Below are positions 42,188 to 50,890 of a stretch of 64,000 nucleotides of DNA, piece after piece (position 1 is the first letter of the stretch; the number at the start of each line of letters is the position of its first letter). Location: contig JAUIAO010000023.1 of the NCBI GenBank assembly GCA_030425425.1, forward strand, positions 16,913 through 80,912, written 5' to 3'. Below the pieces are notes generated by a model. The model was not told the origin of the DNA, did not search any database, and saw nothing but the letters and a program-made list of their open reading frames with translations. The position numbers were made by a program, and so were the translations under genes. Source of the DNA: Bacteroidia bacterium. GTDB lineage: Bacteria; Bacteroidota; Bacteroidia; Cytophagales; Cyclobacteriaceae.

Positions 42188-42547
42188 ATGCTGGTTTGGA
42201 ACAATCTTATTGATAAAATATCGGAGTATATAAGACTCAAAGGTGAAAAGCTCAAGCTGGAAATCATCACTCAGATTTCGAGGCTTCTTGCTCATTTGGT
42301 AGCATTTCTATTCATTGCCGTCATTGGTGTATTTTTTCTGATTTTCGCCTCCCTTTCTTTAGGAGCTTACCTCAATTGGGTTTTAGACAGCACCTTTCTT
42401 GGTTATCTGATTGTAGGAGGGCTTTATTTCATTATTTTGATCGGAATATTCTTTCTCTTGCGATCCAATAAAATTCAGAATTGGCTGGAAACACTCTTTA
42501 TAAGTCTTAGTGAAAACGAAGAATTCAGTGACGAAGATGAAATCTGA
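42188..42547 (+). CDS. Small two-TM membrane protein (phage-holin/YqjE-like superfamily)
   Basis: Amphipathic N-terminus EYIRLKGEKLKLEIITQISRLLAHLVAFLFIAVIGVFFLIFASLSLGAYLNWVL then second TM. Confidence 0.6.
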   Translation: MLVWNNLIDKISEYIRLKGEKLKLEIITQISRLLAHLVAFLFIAVIGVFFLIFASLSLGAYLNWVLDSTFLGYLIVGGLYFIILIGIFFLLRSNKIQNWLETLFISLSENEEFSDEDEI

Positions 42548-42920
42548 AAAATGGACCAAACGCAAATCACAACTGCTAAGAAAAGAGGAGTCTATCAAGG
42601 ACGAATTGAATCTGGCGGGAGATGAGTTTATGACTCAGGCAAAAAAAGTGTCTATCAGCACGTTAGGTGTTGGGGCTACAGTTCTAGCTGGATATATGAC
42701 TTACAGATTTTTCTTCAAGGAAGAAAAAGATGAAGAAATAGAACAACTGAAGAAAGAAAAGGCCGAGCTAAAAGGAAAAAACAAAGCTCTGGAAGGGATG
42801 AAAAAGGCTTTTACCGAAAGAATGCTTGCTCAGGCGGTGAGCTATGCTGGTGATCGATTGATCAATTATCTGGACAAAATGGGGATAGATTCTTCAGCGA
42901 AAAAACCTACTAAACATTGA
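42537..42920 (+). CDS. YtxH-like small membrane/coiled-coil protein, hypothetical
   Basis: Internal TM STLGVGATVLAGYMTYRFFF plus coiled coil; ATG at 42537 overlaps previous gene. Confidence 0.5.
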   Translation: MKSEKWTKRKSQLLRKEESIKDELNLAGDEFMTQAKKVSISTLGVGATVLAGYMTYRFFFKEEKDEEIEQLKKEKAELKGKNKALEGMKKAFTERMLAQAVSYAGDRLINYLDKMGIDSSAKKPTKH

Positions 42921-43824
42921 TCAAAGACTCGCGTCTTCTCATCTTTCCTGCGGGTATCCCAAACATCATTTTAAATCTGCGACAGAAATAAGCAGTGTCC
43001 TTATACCCTACATCTTTTCCAATTTCGCGAATGCTTAATTTGGAAGTTCGTAGCAGATTTACAGCCTCCTCCATCCTTTGATATTCAATATAATCTTGCG
43101 GGTTGATACCTGTGAGCATTTTGAAATATTGCCCCACATAATCTTCAGAAACATTTGCCACATTTGCCAAGACCTTATTGGACAAATCCTGGCCCAGGTT
43201 CTCTTTAATAAAGGTGAAAATATCTATCAAACGTGGATCCTTGAAGTAAGTACTGTTGGTTGCAAATTGTTCTACAAAAAGTCCTTGTTTCAAAATATAT
43301 CGGATCAATTCTACAGCTAATTGTTCGGTAAGTACTTTAATAATCCGATCCTTTCCTGGCGCATTGTTCGCTACTTCATCATTTACAGATTTGATCAATG
43401 AGATGATTTTGGGCGATTTACCGATTTTAAATGCTGGAATGTCCAGCGAAGCAAAAAAGTTTACTGAATCGAAAGCCTTCGCCTCAAAAGACACATAACT
43501 ATAATTTTCTCCAGACGGCTTTTCGTCACCAAAACTTTTGAAATAAAGCTCCTTATTATTTAAAAATTCATCTTTAGATAAGCTCACAGCCTTGTTACTG
43601 CCATAAGTAATGGACATAGGCCGTCCACCAGGAACGAAGAAAACCTCCCCTTCTTTACACTGTTCTTTTTCCTTCCCAAAGCTGACTATTCCCTTGTTAA
43701 CCAGTATAAGTGAATTCTCAATTTCATAGTTATTCTGAATGGTCACAGGCTTCAGAATATTAATATTCCTAGCCTTGATAAACCTTACTCCCAGTGATTC
43801 TATGATCTTGTTATAATCCTCCAC
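42910..43824 (-). CDS. AraC-family transcriptional regulator
   Basis: C-terminal double HTH: LANVANVSEDYVGQYFKMLTGINPQDYIEYQRMEEAVNLLRTSKLSIREIGKDVGYKDTAYFCRRFKMMFGIPAGKMRR. Confidence 0.92.
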   Translation of the reverse strand: MEDYNKIIESLGVRFIKARNINILKPVTIQNNYEIENSLILVNKGIVSFGKEKEQCKEGEVFFVPGGRPMSITYGSNKAVSLSKDEFLNNKELYFKSFGDEKPSGENYSYVSFEAKAFDSVNFFASLDIPAFKIGKSPKIISLIKSVNDEVANNAPGKDRIIKVLTEQLAVELIRYILKQGLFVEQFATNSTYFKDPRLIDIFTFIKENLGQDLSNKVLANVANVSEDYVGQYFKMLTGINPQDYIEYQRMEEAVNLLRTSKLSIREIGKDVGYKDTAYFCRRFKMMFGIPAGKMRRRESLINV

Positions 43825-43862
43825 TTATTTAGATAATATGATTAAACATTGAAAAAATAATG

Positions 43863-43878
43863 TTTTCCGAACGGAAAA
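43863..43878. promoter_or_regulatory. 16-bp perfect palindrome TTTTCCGAACGGAAAA upstream of the AraC-family gene
   Basis: Direct reading; 39 nt upstream of the annotated start. Confidence 0.45.
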
Positions 43879-43915
43879 TTGTATAAAACTAATATCAAAA
43901 AATCACATTATCCAA

Positions 43916-43941
43916 AAATCAGGGGAATAATCCCCTGATTT
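43916..43941 (-). terminator. Intrinsic terminator downstream of acyl-CoA dehydrogenase
   Basis: AAATCAGGGGA-ATAA-TCCCCTGATTT; U-rich on minus strand. Confidence 0.75.
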
Positions 43942-43950
43942 GAAATTATA

Positions 43951-45090
43951 TTATTTTAATAAACCACGAGAAATCACGATCCTTTGAATTTCAGACGTGC
44001 CTTCATAAATCTGAGTGATTTTGGCATCTCGCATCATTCTTTCTACATGATATTCCTTCACATAGCCATACCCACCATGTATTTGAACCGCCTCTGTAGC
44101 ATTGTGCATAGCAGCCTCAGAAGCAAATAATTTTGCCATGGCACTGGCTTCTCCATAGTCTTTCCCTTCATCCTTTAGTCGGGCGGCCTTGAGCAGTAGC
44201 ATTCTCGAGGCTTCAACTTTGGTGGCCATATCTGCAAGTTTAAATTGTATGGCCTGGTGCTTGGCAATTTCTTTGCCAAATGCTTTTCTCTCTTTAGCGT
44301 AAGCAACAGACCGTTCCAGCGCTCCTGCAGCTATTCCAAGAGCCTGAGCACCTATTCCAATCCTACCGCCATTTAAAGTATTCATAGCAAATGTGAACCC
44401 AAACCCATCTTCTCCTATCCTATTCTCTTTAGGGACTTTTACATCCGTAAACATCAACGAATGAGTATCTGACCCACGGATTCCCATTTTGTCCTCTTTC
44501 TTACCAACTACAAAACCTTCCATCTCACGCTCTACGATCAAACAGTTGATTCCTTTGTGCTTCAATTCGGGGTGTGTCTGAGCCATGACCAGATAGATTG
44601 ATGCTGAATTCCCATTGGTGATCCAGTTTTTGGTGCCATTGAGTAAATAATGATCTCCTTTATCTTCAGCTGTGGTCCTCTGAGAGGTGGCATCAGACCC
44701 AGCTTCTGGCTCACTTAAACAAAAAGCTCCAATGACTTCTCCCGAGGATAAACGAGGTAAGTACTTCTGTTTCTGTTCTTCCGAACCAAATTTTTCTATG
44801 CCCCAGCAGACAAGACTGTTATTCACTGACATGCTCACTGAAGCAGAAGCATCTATTTTCGAGATCTCTTCCATAGCCAAAACGTAAGAAACAGTATCCA
44901 TCCCTCCTCCTCCATATTTTGGGTCTACCATCATTCCCATAAATCCGAGCTCACCCATCATTTTGACCTGTTCTTTCGGAAATCGCTGCTCATTGTCTCG
45001 TTCTATTACGCCAGGAAGCAGTTCCTTTTCAGCAAAATCTCTTGCCGCTTCCCTTACAGCCAGGTGCTCTTCAGTTAAGTTAAAATCCAT
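43951..45090 (-). CDS. Acyl-CoA dehydrogenase
   Basis: GAFCLSEPEAGSDATSQRTTA, NTLNGGRIGIGAQALGIA, VQIHGGYGYVKEYHVERMMRDAKITQIYEGTSEIQR. Confidence 0.96.
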   Translation of the reverse strand: MDFNLTEEHLAVREAARDFAEKELLPGVIERDNEQRFPKEQVKMMGELGFMGMMVDPKYGGGGMDTVSYVLAMEEISKIDASASVSMSVNNSLVCWGIEKFGSEEQKQKYLPRLSSGEVIGAFCLSEPEAGSDATSQRTTAEDKGDHYLLNGTKNWITNGNSASIYLVMAQTHPELKHKGINCLIVEREMEGFVVGKKEDKMGIRGSDTHSLMFTDVKVPKENRIGEDGFGFTFAMNTLNGGRIGIGAQALGIAAGALERSVAYAKERKAFGKEIAKHQAIQFKLADMATKVEASRMLLLKAARLKDEGKDYGEASAMAKLFASEAAMHNATEAVQIHGGYGYVKEYHVERMMRDAKITQIYEGTSEIQRIVISRGLLK

Positions 45091-45171
45091 TTAGTTATTG
45101 GGTTAAATGTTAATGTTTGTATGACAAATTTAATTTAAATTTATTATGCATGCAGACTATATCAACATAAT

Positions 45172-45201
45172 AAAACCTGTGAATAAAGATTCACAGGTTT
45201 T
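45172..45201. terminator. Hairpin between zinc metallopeptidase and acyl-CoA dehydrogenase
   Basis: AAAACCTGTGAAT-AAAG-ATTCACAGGTTTT perfect stem. Confidence 0.7.
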
Positions 45202-45242
45202 AAATGGTTCCTGTATGGCAACCGAAATTATGCTGAGTTCAT

Positions 45243-45926
45243 TTATTCATCCCCCAAAAACATCATTACATAATAAAGAAGTGTGGTAATCGCACCAAGA
45301 GCTGCAATTAAATAAGTAGAAGCTGCCGCATTTAATGCGTCTTTTGCCATATAATGCTCTTCACTGTTCACAATATTTCGATCTTTTATCCAAGCCAAGG
45401 CACGATTGCTGGCGTCATATTCTACTGGTAATGTTACCAAAGAAAACAAAGTGATCACTGCCTGACAGGCTATGAGAATCAATAATATGTTTTGAAAACC
45501 AATATTGAGAAAAAACATCCCTCCAAATATGGAAGCCAGTATGATAAAATTCATGATTCTACCACTTACATTCTGGATAGGTACCATAGCACTTCTAAAT
45601 TCCAGAAAACTGTAAGCGGTAGCATGTTGTACAGCATGACCACACTCGTGTGCTGCTACCGCAGCAGCAGCTGTTGATCTTCCATGGTACACATCTGGAC
45701 TAAGATTTACTGTTTTATTAGCTGGATTGTAATGATCCGTCAACTGTCCTTCTACGGAAGTGACAGAGACATCATAAATACCATTATCAGCCAGCATTAG
45801 CTCAGCCACTTCCCTTCCCGAGAGCCCTGACGAGAGCGGAATTTGGGAGTATTTCTTAAACTTCTTTTTCAGTCTATTACTTGCTATCAGACTGACTATA
45901 AAGAATACAATGAAAATAATAATCAT
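45243..45926 (-). CDS. YugP-type zinc metallopeptidase
   Basis: AAHECGHAVQHATAYSFLEFRSAMVPIQNVSGR; multiple TM segments. Confidence 0.93.
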   Translation of the reverse strand: MIIIFIVFFIVSLIASNRLKKKFKKYSQIPLSSGLSGREVAELMLADNGIYDVSVTSVEGQLTDHYNPANKTVNLSPDVYHGRSTAAAAVAAHECGHAVQHATAYSFLEFRSAMVPIQNVSGRIMNFIILASIFGGMFFLNIGFQNILLILIACQAVITLFSLVTLPVEYDASNRALAWIKDRNIVNSEEHYMAKDALNAAASTYLIAALGAITTLLYYVMMFLGDE

Positions 45927-45928
45927 CT

Positions 45929-46420
45929 CTATTTACTTTTAGATTTACTTAACCTTTCAATAATCTGAGAGGTGGAATATCCTTCCCTCAAAGGAACGAT
46001 TTCGATTTTTCCACCATTGCTCAATACGACATCTGCTCCCACAATGTTGCTATGCTGATAATCACCCCCTTTCACTAAAACATCCGGCAAACAGGCTTCA
46101 ATCAGTTTAAGAGGAGTTTCATCAGAAAAAAGGATCACAGCATCTACAAATTGTAGCGCCGCAACTGTCTCTGCTCTTTCTATTTCATCAAAAATTGGAC
46201 GATTTTCTCCTTTTAGCTTTTTGACTGACATATTGGCATTTATCGCAACGATTAGCCGCTCTCCAAATTGAGAAGCTCGATCCAATAATGACAAATGTCC
46301 CGGGTGAAACATGTCAAAACAGCCATTAGTAAAAACTACTCTAAGAGATGCTTTTTTCCAGTCCTCAACCTGAGATTGTAATTCCTCAAAACCAACTACC
46401 TTATTCAGAAAGTGGTTCAT
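45929..46420 (-). CDS. rfaE2: D-glycero-beta-D-manno-heptose 1-phosphate adenylyltransferase
   Basis: VVFTNGCFDMFHPGHLSLLDRASQFGERLIVAINAN. Confidence 0.92.
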   Translation of the reverse strand: MNHFLNKVVGFEELQSQVEDWKKASLRVVFTNGCFDMFHPGHLSLLDRASQFGERLIVAINANMSVKKLKGENRPIFDEIERAETVAALQFVDAVILFSDETPLKLIEACLPDVLVKGGDYQHSNIVGADVVLSNGGKIEIVPLREGYSTSQIIERLSKSKSK

Positions 46421-47384
46421 GGTGTTTTCTGATAAAAAAAGAAACCACTAAAGCTATAGCGCCGAAAACCGCCACAGCAATTATCTGACTAGTATGAAGC
46501 AATGTTGCTAAAAATACGCCTGTTGTTTTCTCCACCTGATACAAAACCAACATGGCACTTATAAATGCATGATAAGTGCCTATACCTCCTTGAACTGGAA
46601 TCGCCAATGCAATTCCACCAGTAACTAACAACATGATCCCTACTTGCCATGAAAGGTCAGAAGTCTCTGGTACTGAAAATACAATGAGGTAAGACATGAA
46701 ATAATATGTCACCCAAAGTACAATAGTAGAAAGTACAAACCCCCAAATATTTTTGATATCCTTAAGAGAAACCAGTCCACGAAACAAGTCATTCAAAAAA
46801 TCATGAACCTTATGATTTTTTTGATACAACACGTAAATCAGTACCAGGAAGAGCATCCCTCCTACACCAAGAATTAGCGCACCTTTCCACATCAAACCCT
46901 CTACATCTCCTAAGCCTTCAAAAACTCCAGTAAGAAAGGTCATAAAACGCTCATACTCCATGAAAAGAGCCACTACAAAAAGGGTCAATAAGGCGACCAT
47001 ATCCACAATCCTATCTGTGATTACTGTACCAAATCCCTCAGACATGCTCACATTATCACTTCGCTTCAACATACCACATCTGGTCACCTCTCCAAGACGT
47101 GGAAATGCCAGATTTGCCAGATAACCTACTAAAACAGCCAGATTTGTTCTATGTACATTGAGGTGAGGATAACCCAGTGGCTCTAGCAAGATATTCCAAC
47201 GGTATGCTCTCGCATAATAGGCTACCAAAGAGAGTAATATGGAAACCACAACCCATGTATAATCCACTTCTTTACTCTTCGCTACAAACTCTTGAAAGTC
47301 GATGTTTTTGAAAGCCAGATACAAAAGTGCCGCAGCTAGTGCCAGAGATAACACATACTTGAGGACCTCAATAATTTTTTTCAT
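46401..47384 (-). CDS. Lysylphosphatidylglycerol synthase-type (UPF0104) membrane protein
   Basis: YYARAYRWNILLEPLGYPHLNVHRTNLAVLVGYLANLAFPRLGEVTRCGML; VQGGIGTYHAFI. Confidence 0.88.
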   Translation of the reverse strand: MKKIIEVLKYVLSLALAAALLYLAFKNIDFQEFVAKSKEVDYTWVVVSILLSLVAYYARAYRWNILLEPLGYPHLNVHRTNLAVLVGYLANLAFPRLGEVTRCGMLKRSDNVSMSEGFGTVITDRIVDMVALLTLFVVALFMEYERFMTFLTGVFEGLGDVEGLMWKGALILGVGGMLFLVLIYVLYQKNHKVHDFLNDLFRGLVSLKDIKNIWGFVLSTIVLWVTYYFMSYLIVFSVPETSDLSWQVGIMLLVTGGIALAIPVQGGIGTYHAFISAMLVLYQVEKTTGVFLATLLHTSQIIAVAVFGAIALVVSFFIRKHHEPLSE

Positions 47385-47392
47385 AAGCTTGA

Positions 47393-47743
47393 TTAAGCTG
47401 ACACGCGATTTTTCTCATCGGGAAATATCACAATAGGGGTATGAGATTTTGCTTCTTTCTTGTCAATCGAACAATAAGAGATGATGATAATAATGTCCCC
47501 AACCTGAGCTTTTCTAGCTGCTGGCCCATTCAGACAAATCTCTCCGGTTCCGCGCTCACCAGTTATCACATAAGTCTCCAGACGCTCACCATTATTAATA
47601 TTGACGATTTGTACTTTTTCATTTTCTACAATATCGGCAGCATCCATAAGATCCTCATCTATCGTGATGGACCCCACATAGTGCAGTTCAGCCTGAGTGA
47701 TTTTTACTCTATGAATTTTTGACTTTAGTACTTCTATATTCAT
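47393..47743 (-). CDS. panD: Aspartate 1-decarboxylase
   Basis: [31 protein letters not shown] (Gly-Ser processing site); [20 protein letters not shown]. Confidence 0.96.
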   Translation of the reverse strand: MNIEVLKSKIHRVKITQAELHYVGSITIDEDLMDAADIVENEKVQIVNINNGERLETYVITGERGTGEICLNGPAARKAQVGDIIIIISYCSIDKKEAKSHTPIVIFPDEKNRVSA

Positions 47744-47749
47744 TTTGGA

Positions 47750-48598
47750 TCAATCTTGGCGCAAATATAGGTTATCGATCAGTCTTATCCCTTCTACATA
47801 TGCAGCAACACAAATAGCAATGGACTGCTGATGGTTTGATTTCACCTCTGTCAGATCATGAGGGTTGACAATGTTTACATATTCCACTTCCAATCCCGGA
47901 GTGTCTAAATAGAACTGCTCAATCTCGTTTTTAGTTTCTTCCGGATTACTTCCCGAATCCCACCTTGATTTCCCTTTTAGCAATCCTTTATAGATACTTG
48001 CAGCGGTACTTCTTCCTATATCAGACAACCTTTGGTTTCTACTTGACATTGCCAACCCAGACTTCTCACGAACAGTAGGTAAGCCAAAAACTGCTACAGG
48101 AATAGATAGATCTGCGACCATTCTTTGTATCAAAAGAAACTGCTGAAGGTCTTTCAAACCAAAATAAGCTTGATGAGGTATGACGTGATTAAAAAGCTTA
48201 GTAACTACTACACCTACTCCATCGAAATGCCCTGGTCGAAACTTTCCTTCCATTACCTCGGCCATTCTACCAAAAGATATTTTAACCTCATTACCTGTAG
48301 GGTACATTGATTCAGGAGAAGGTTTATAGACAACATCCACTTCTTCGTGCTCCAATGCATCCAGATCTTGTGTAAGTGGTCTGGGATACTTATCCAAGTC
48401 AGCCTGATTGTTAAATTGTAATGGATTCACAAAAATACTTACCACCACTATTTCGTTCTCCAATTTCGCCTTTCTTATCAGAGAAAAATGACCTTCATGA
48501 AGTGCTCCCATGGTAGGTACAAAGCCTATTTTCTTTCCTCTCGATCTTAATGAATCACAATATTCGTATATAGCTGATGGATGCTCAATTATCTGCAT
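47750..48598 (-). CDS. panC: Pantoate--beta-alanine ligase
   Basis: GFVPTMGALHEGHFSLIRKA, FVNPLQFN, FGLKDLQQFLLIQRM, SSRNQRL. Confidence 0.96.
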   Translation of the reverse strand: MQIIEHPSAIYEYCDSLRSRGKKIGFVPTMGALHEGHFSLIRKAKLENEIVVVSIFVNPLQFNNQADLDKYPRPLTQDLDALEHEEVDVVYKPSPESMYPTGNEVKISFGRMAEVMEGKFRPGHFDGVGVVVTKLFNHVIPHQAYFGLKDLQQFLLIQRMVADLSIPVAVFGLPTVREKSGLAMSSRNQRLSDIGRSTAASIYKGLLKGKSRWDSGSNPEETKNEIEQFYLDTPGLEVEYVNIVNPHDLTEVKSNHQQSIAICVAAYVEGIRLIDNLYLRQD

Positions 48599-48706
48599 CT
48601 TATAATTAATTAACGGGGCCTAACTTCCTGTAAACGTTGATAATATGGCAAATTTATGGTAATTTTGAGCCCATTTTAGATAATCCTCAATAAAATAGCA
48701 CATCGT

Positions 48707-49516
48707 ATGTCAAACTTAAGAATCCTTTATGTGGCAAGTGAAATTAATCCTTTTCTGAAAACAACTGAAGTCGCGGACTTTGTTCGTCAGCTTCCTCAGG
48801 CGATGCAGGAAAGGGGCATGGAGATCAGGATTTTAGTTCCTCGTTTCGGGTTAATTAACGAGCGAAAAAACAGACTACATGAGGTCGTAAGACTGTCCGG
48901 CATCAACATCTCTGTTGGTGATGAAGAGAAGCCATTGGTAATTAAAGTAGCTTCTATCCCAAATGCAAAACTACAGGTATACTTCATAGATAATGAAGAC
49001 TATTTTCATCGCAAGTCTGTGTTCTTTGACAAGGAAGATAATTTCTATGAAGACAATGATGAGCGAGCAATATTTTTCTGTAAGGGCGTTTTAGAAACGG
49101 TGAAAAAATTAGGATGGTCTCCTGACATCATTCACTGTAATGACTGGATGACTAGTTTGATTCCTTTATACGTGAAGACCACTTATAAAAATGATCCGAT
49201 CTTTAAAGAATCAAAAACAGTTTTCACCATTCATAATAACAAATTCAGTCATAAATTTGGCGATGACTTGCTAGATAAAGTTAAGATGATTGACATTGAC
49301 GATAGCATGCTCGGCCCTTTGAAGACAGCAGATTACGCGGGTTTTGTTAAGATGGGTATCGAATACGCAGATGCAGTCAATGTTGCAAATGAAGAAGCCA
49401 CTGAAAGCTTTAAAAAGCTTATGGAAGATATGGCGGACAAAAGAATTGATACTATTGAAAATGGAGAGAACATTGAAGAGTCTTACTACAACTTATACAA
49501 TGACCTTGTTGGATAA
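48707..49516 (+). CDS. Glycogen/starch synthase-like protein, GT5 N-terminal domain only
   Basis: LYVASEINPFLKTTEVADFVRQLPQAMQERGMEIRILVPRFG; DIIHCNDWMTSLIPLYVKT; ends before any C-terminal GT-B domain. Confidence 0.85.
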   Translation: MSNLRILYVASEINPFLKTTEVADFVRQLPQAMQERGMEIRILVPRFGLINERKNRLHEVVRLSGINISVGDEEKPLVIKVASIPNAKLQVYFIDNEDYFHRKSVFFDKEDNFYEDNDERAIFFCKGVLETVKKLGWSPDIIHCNDWMTSLIPLYVKTTYKNDPIFKESKTVFTIHNNKFSHKFGDDLLDKVKMIDIDDSMLGPLKTADYAGFVKMGIEYADAVNVANEEATESFKKLMEDMADKRIDTIENGENIEESYYNLYNDLVG

Positions 49517-50885
49517 AACATTCTACCTTCTTAGATCGGGACTAGCTCTGCTGTTGGTCCCGATTTTTTTTGCCTGTGATGATCCCACTGACCTTGGTCT
49601 GAGACTTGAATTACAAGAAAATAATCTCAAAACAAACAAAATTGAATTACCTCTCTCAGTCTCAACTGTTTACATTGACAGCCTTCGCACTAACGTAGGT
49701 AACAAGATTATTCTGGGCCAATTTGAGGATGAAATTTCAGGTAAGATCATCGCGACTCCCTACATGTCATACGCTGCATTGTCTGGAATTTTCCCTGGAG
49801 ATAGTCTGATCTATCATTCAGCAAACATCTCATTGAAACACACTCAGGTAAGAACATTACCGACTGTCATGCAATTAGATGTTGAAGTGCATGAAGTTAA
49901 TGCAGATCTTTATGCTAATCCGATTTACCTATCAAATAGGAAGCTGGAAATCGATGAAAACACATTAGGAAGCCTAAATGAAACTTATGCGCCTAGTCGA
50001 GATTCTGCTTTCTCCATCCCTTTGAATGATGACTTTGGACGTATGCTTTACACTCGGTTGAGAAACGCTAGTGATACAGGTTACATTCAAGGTTTTGATG
50101 GCTACAATTTAGATTCTGTAAGGCTAGTTTACAGAGATTCTACTGTATCTAATCTATATCCCGACAAGCCATTGGCACTTGTTCCATCCACTACAAGCTC
50201 GGGGTTGTTGAAATTTGACTTATCTACGGACTCAGTAACCTTGAATGTTGTAATGATGGATCTTTCAGGCAGGAACTTTTATGAATACAATTATACATTC
50301 AATTCCAATTATTACACCCACATAGAAAGGGACAAATCTTCTAGTATTCATTCAGATTTACAAGAAGAATATCAGCCATCATCTAACCCAGGAAATATAG
50401 CATACTTAGATATGGTTGGAGGATTTTTTCCTAAAGTAGACCTCAAGAATTTATATGATTTTACAGACTCATTAGATAATTTTCTGATCAATAAGGCAAG
50501 CTTTAGCTTTCCAATTGAACCAAGTGTAGAGGGCTTTATTGATAATTCTTCCTTCCTTACTCCTTATGTGGTCAGAGATAATGGAAAATTAAATATACCT
50601 GACTTATTAGGTGGAAATTACCTAAACAACGTGGTATTAGCTAACTCAAATAATGTGTATTATTCGAGCCAAACAAGCCTTCAGATGCCTTTAGACTCCA
50701 ATGTTAGTTATAATGGAGATATCACGTTGTTTACAGATTACAGCTTAAACCTGTTTAAAACGGAAGACAACAAATTAGCGGAGGAACTTATACTAATCAG
50801 CTCTGATTATCTGGATCTCGGCAGGACGGCCCTGAAAAGTGATGAGGTCACTCTAACTCTATATTATACGACAACAAAAGAATAA
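49500..50885 (+). CDS. DUF4270-type lipoprotein
   Basis: ATG at 49500; lipobox LVPIFFAC; position between the GT5-like gene and glmS. Confidence 0.78.
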   Translation: MTLLDKTFYLLRSGLALLLVPIFFACDDPTDLGLRLELQENNLKTNKIELPLSVSTVYIDSLRTNVGNKIILGQFEDEISGKIIATPYMSYAALSGIFPGDSLIYHSANISLKHTQVRTLPTVMQLDVEVHEVNADLYANPIYLSNRKLEIDENTLGSLNETYAPSRDSAFSIPLNDDFGRMLYTRLRNASDTGYIQGFDGYNLDSVRLVYRDSTVSNLYPDKPLALVPSTTSSGLLKFDLSTDSVTLNVVMMDLSGRNFYEYNYTFNSNYYTHIERDKSSSIHSDLQEEYQPSSNPGNIAYLDMVGGFFPKVDLKNLYDFTDSLDNFLINKASFSFPIEPSVEGFIDNSSFLTPYVVRDNGKLNIPDLLGGNYLNNVVLANSNNVYYSSQTSLQMPLDSNVSYNGDITLFTDYSLNLFKTEDNKLAEELILISSDYLDLGRTALKSDEVTLTLYYTTTKE

Positions 50886-50890
50886 TTCTC

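Noticed and set aside
49344-49499. N-terminal extension of the DUF4270 ORF
   Set aside because: Overlaps the GT5-like CDS in another frame; a lipoprotein signal begins at ATG 49500.
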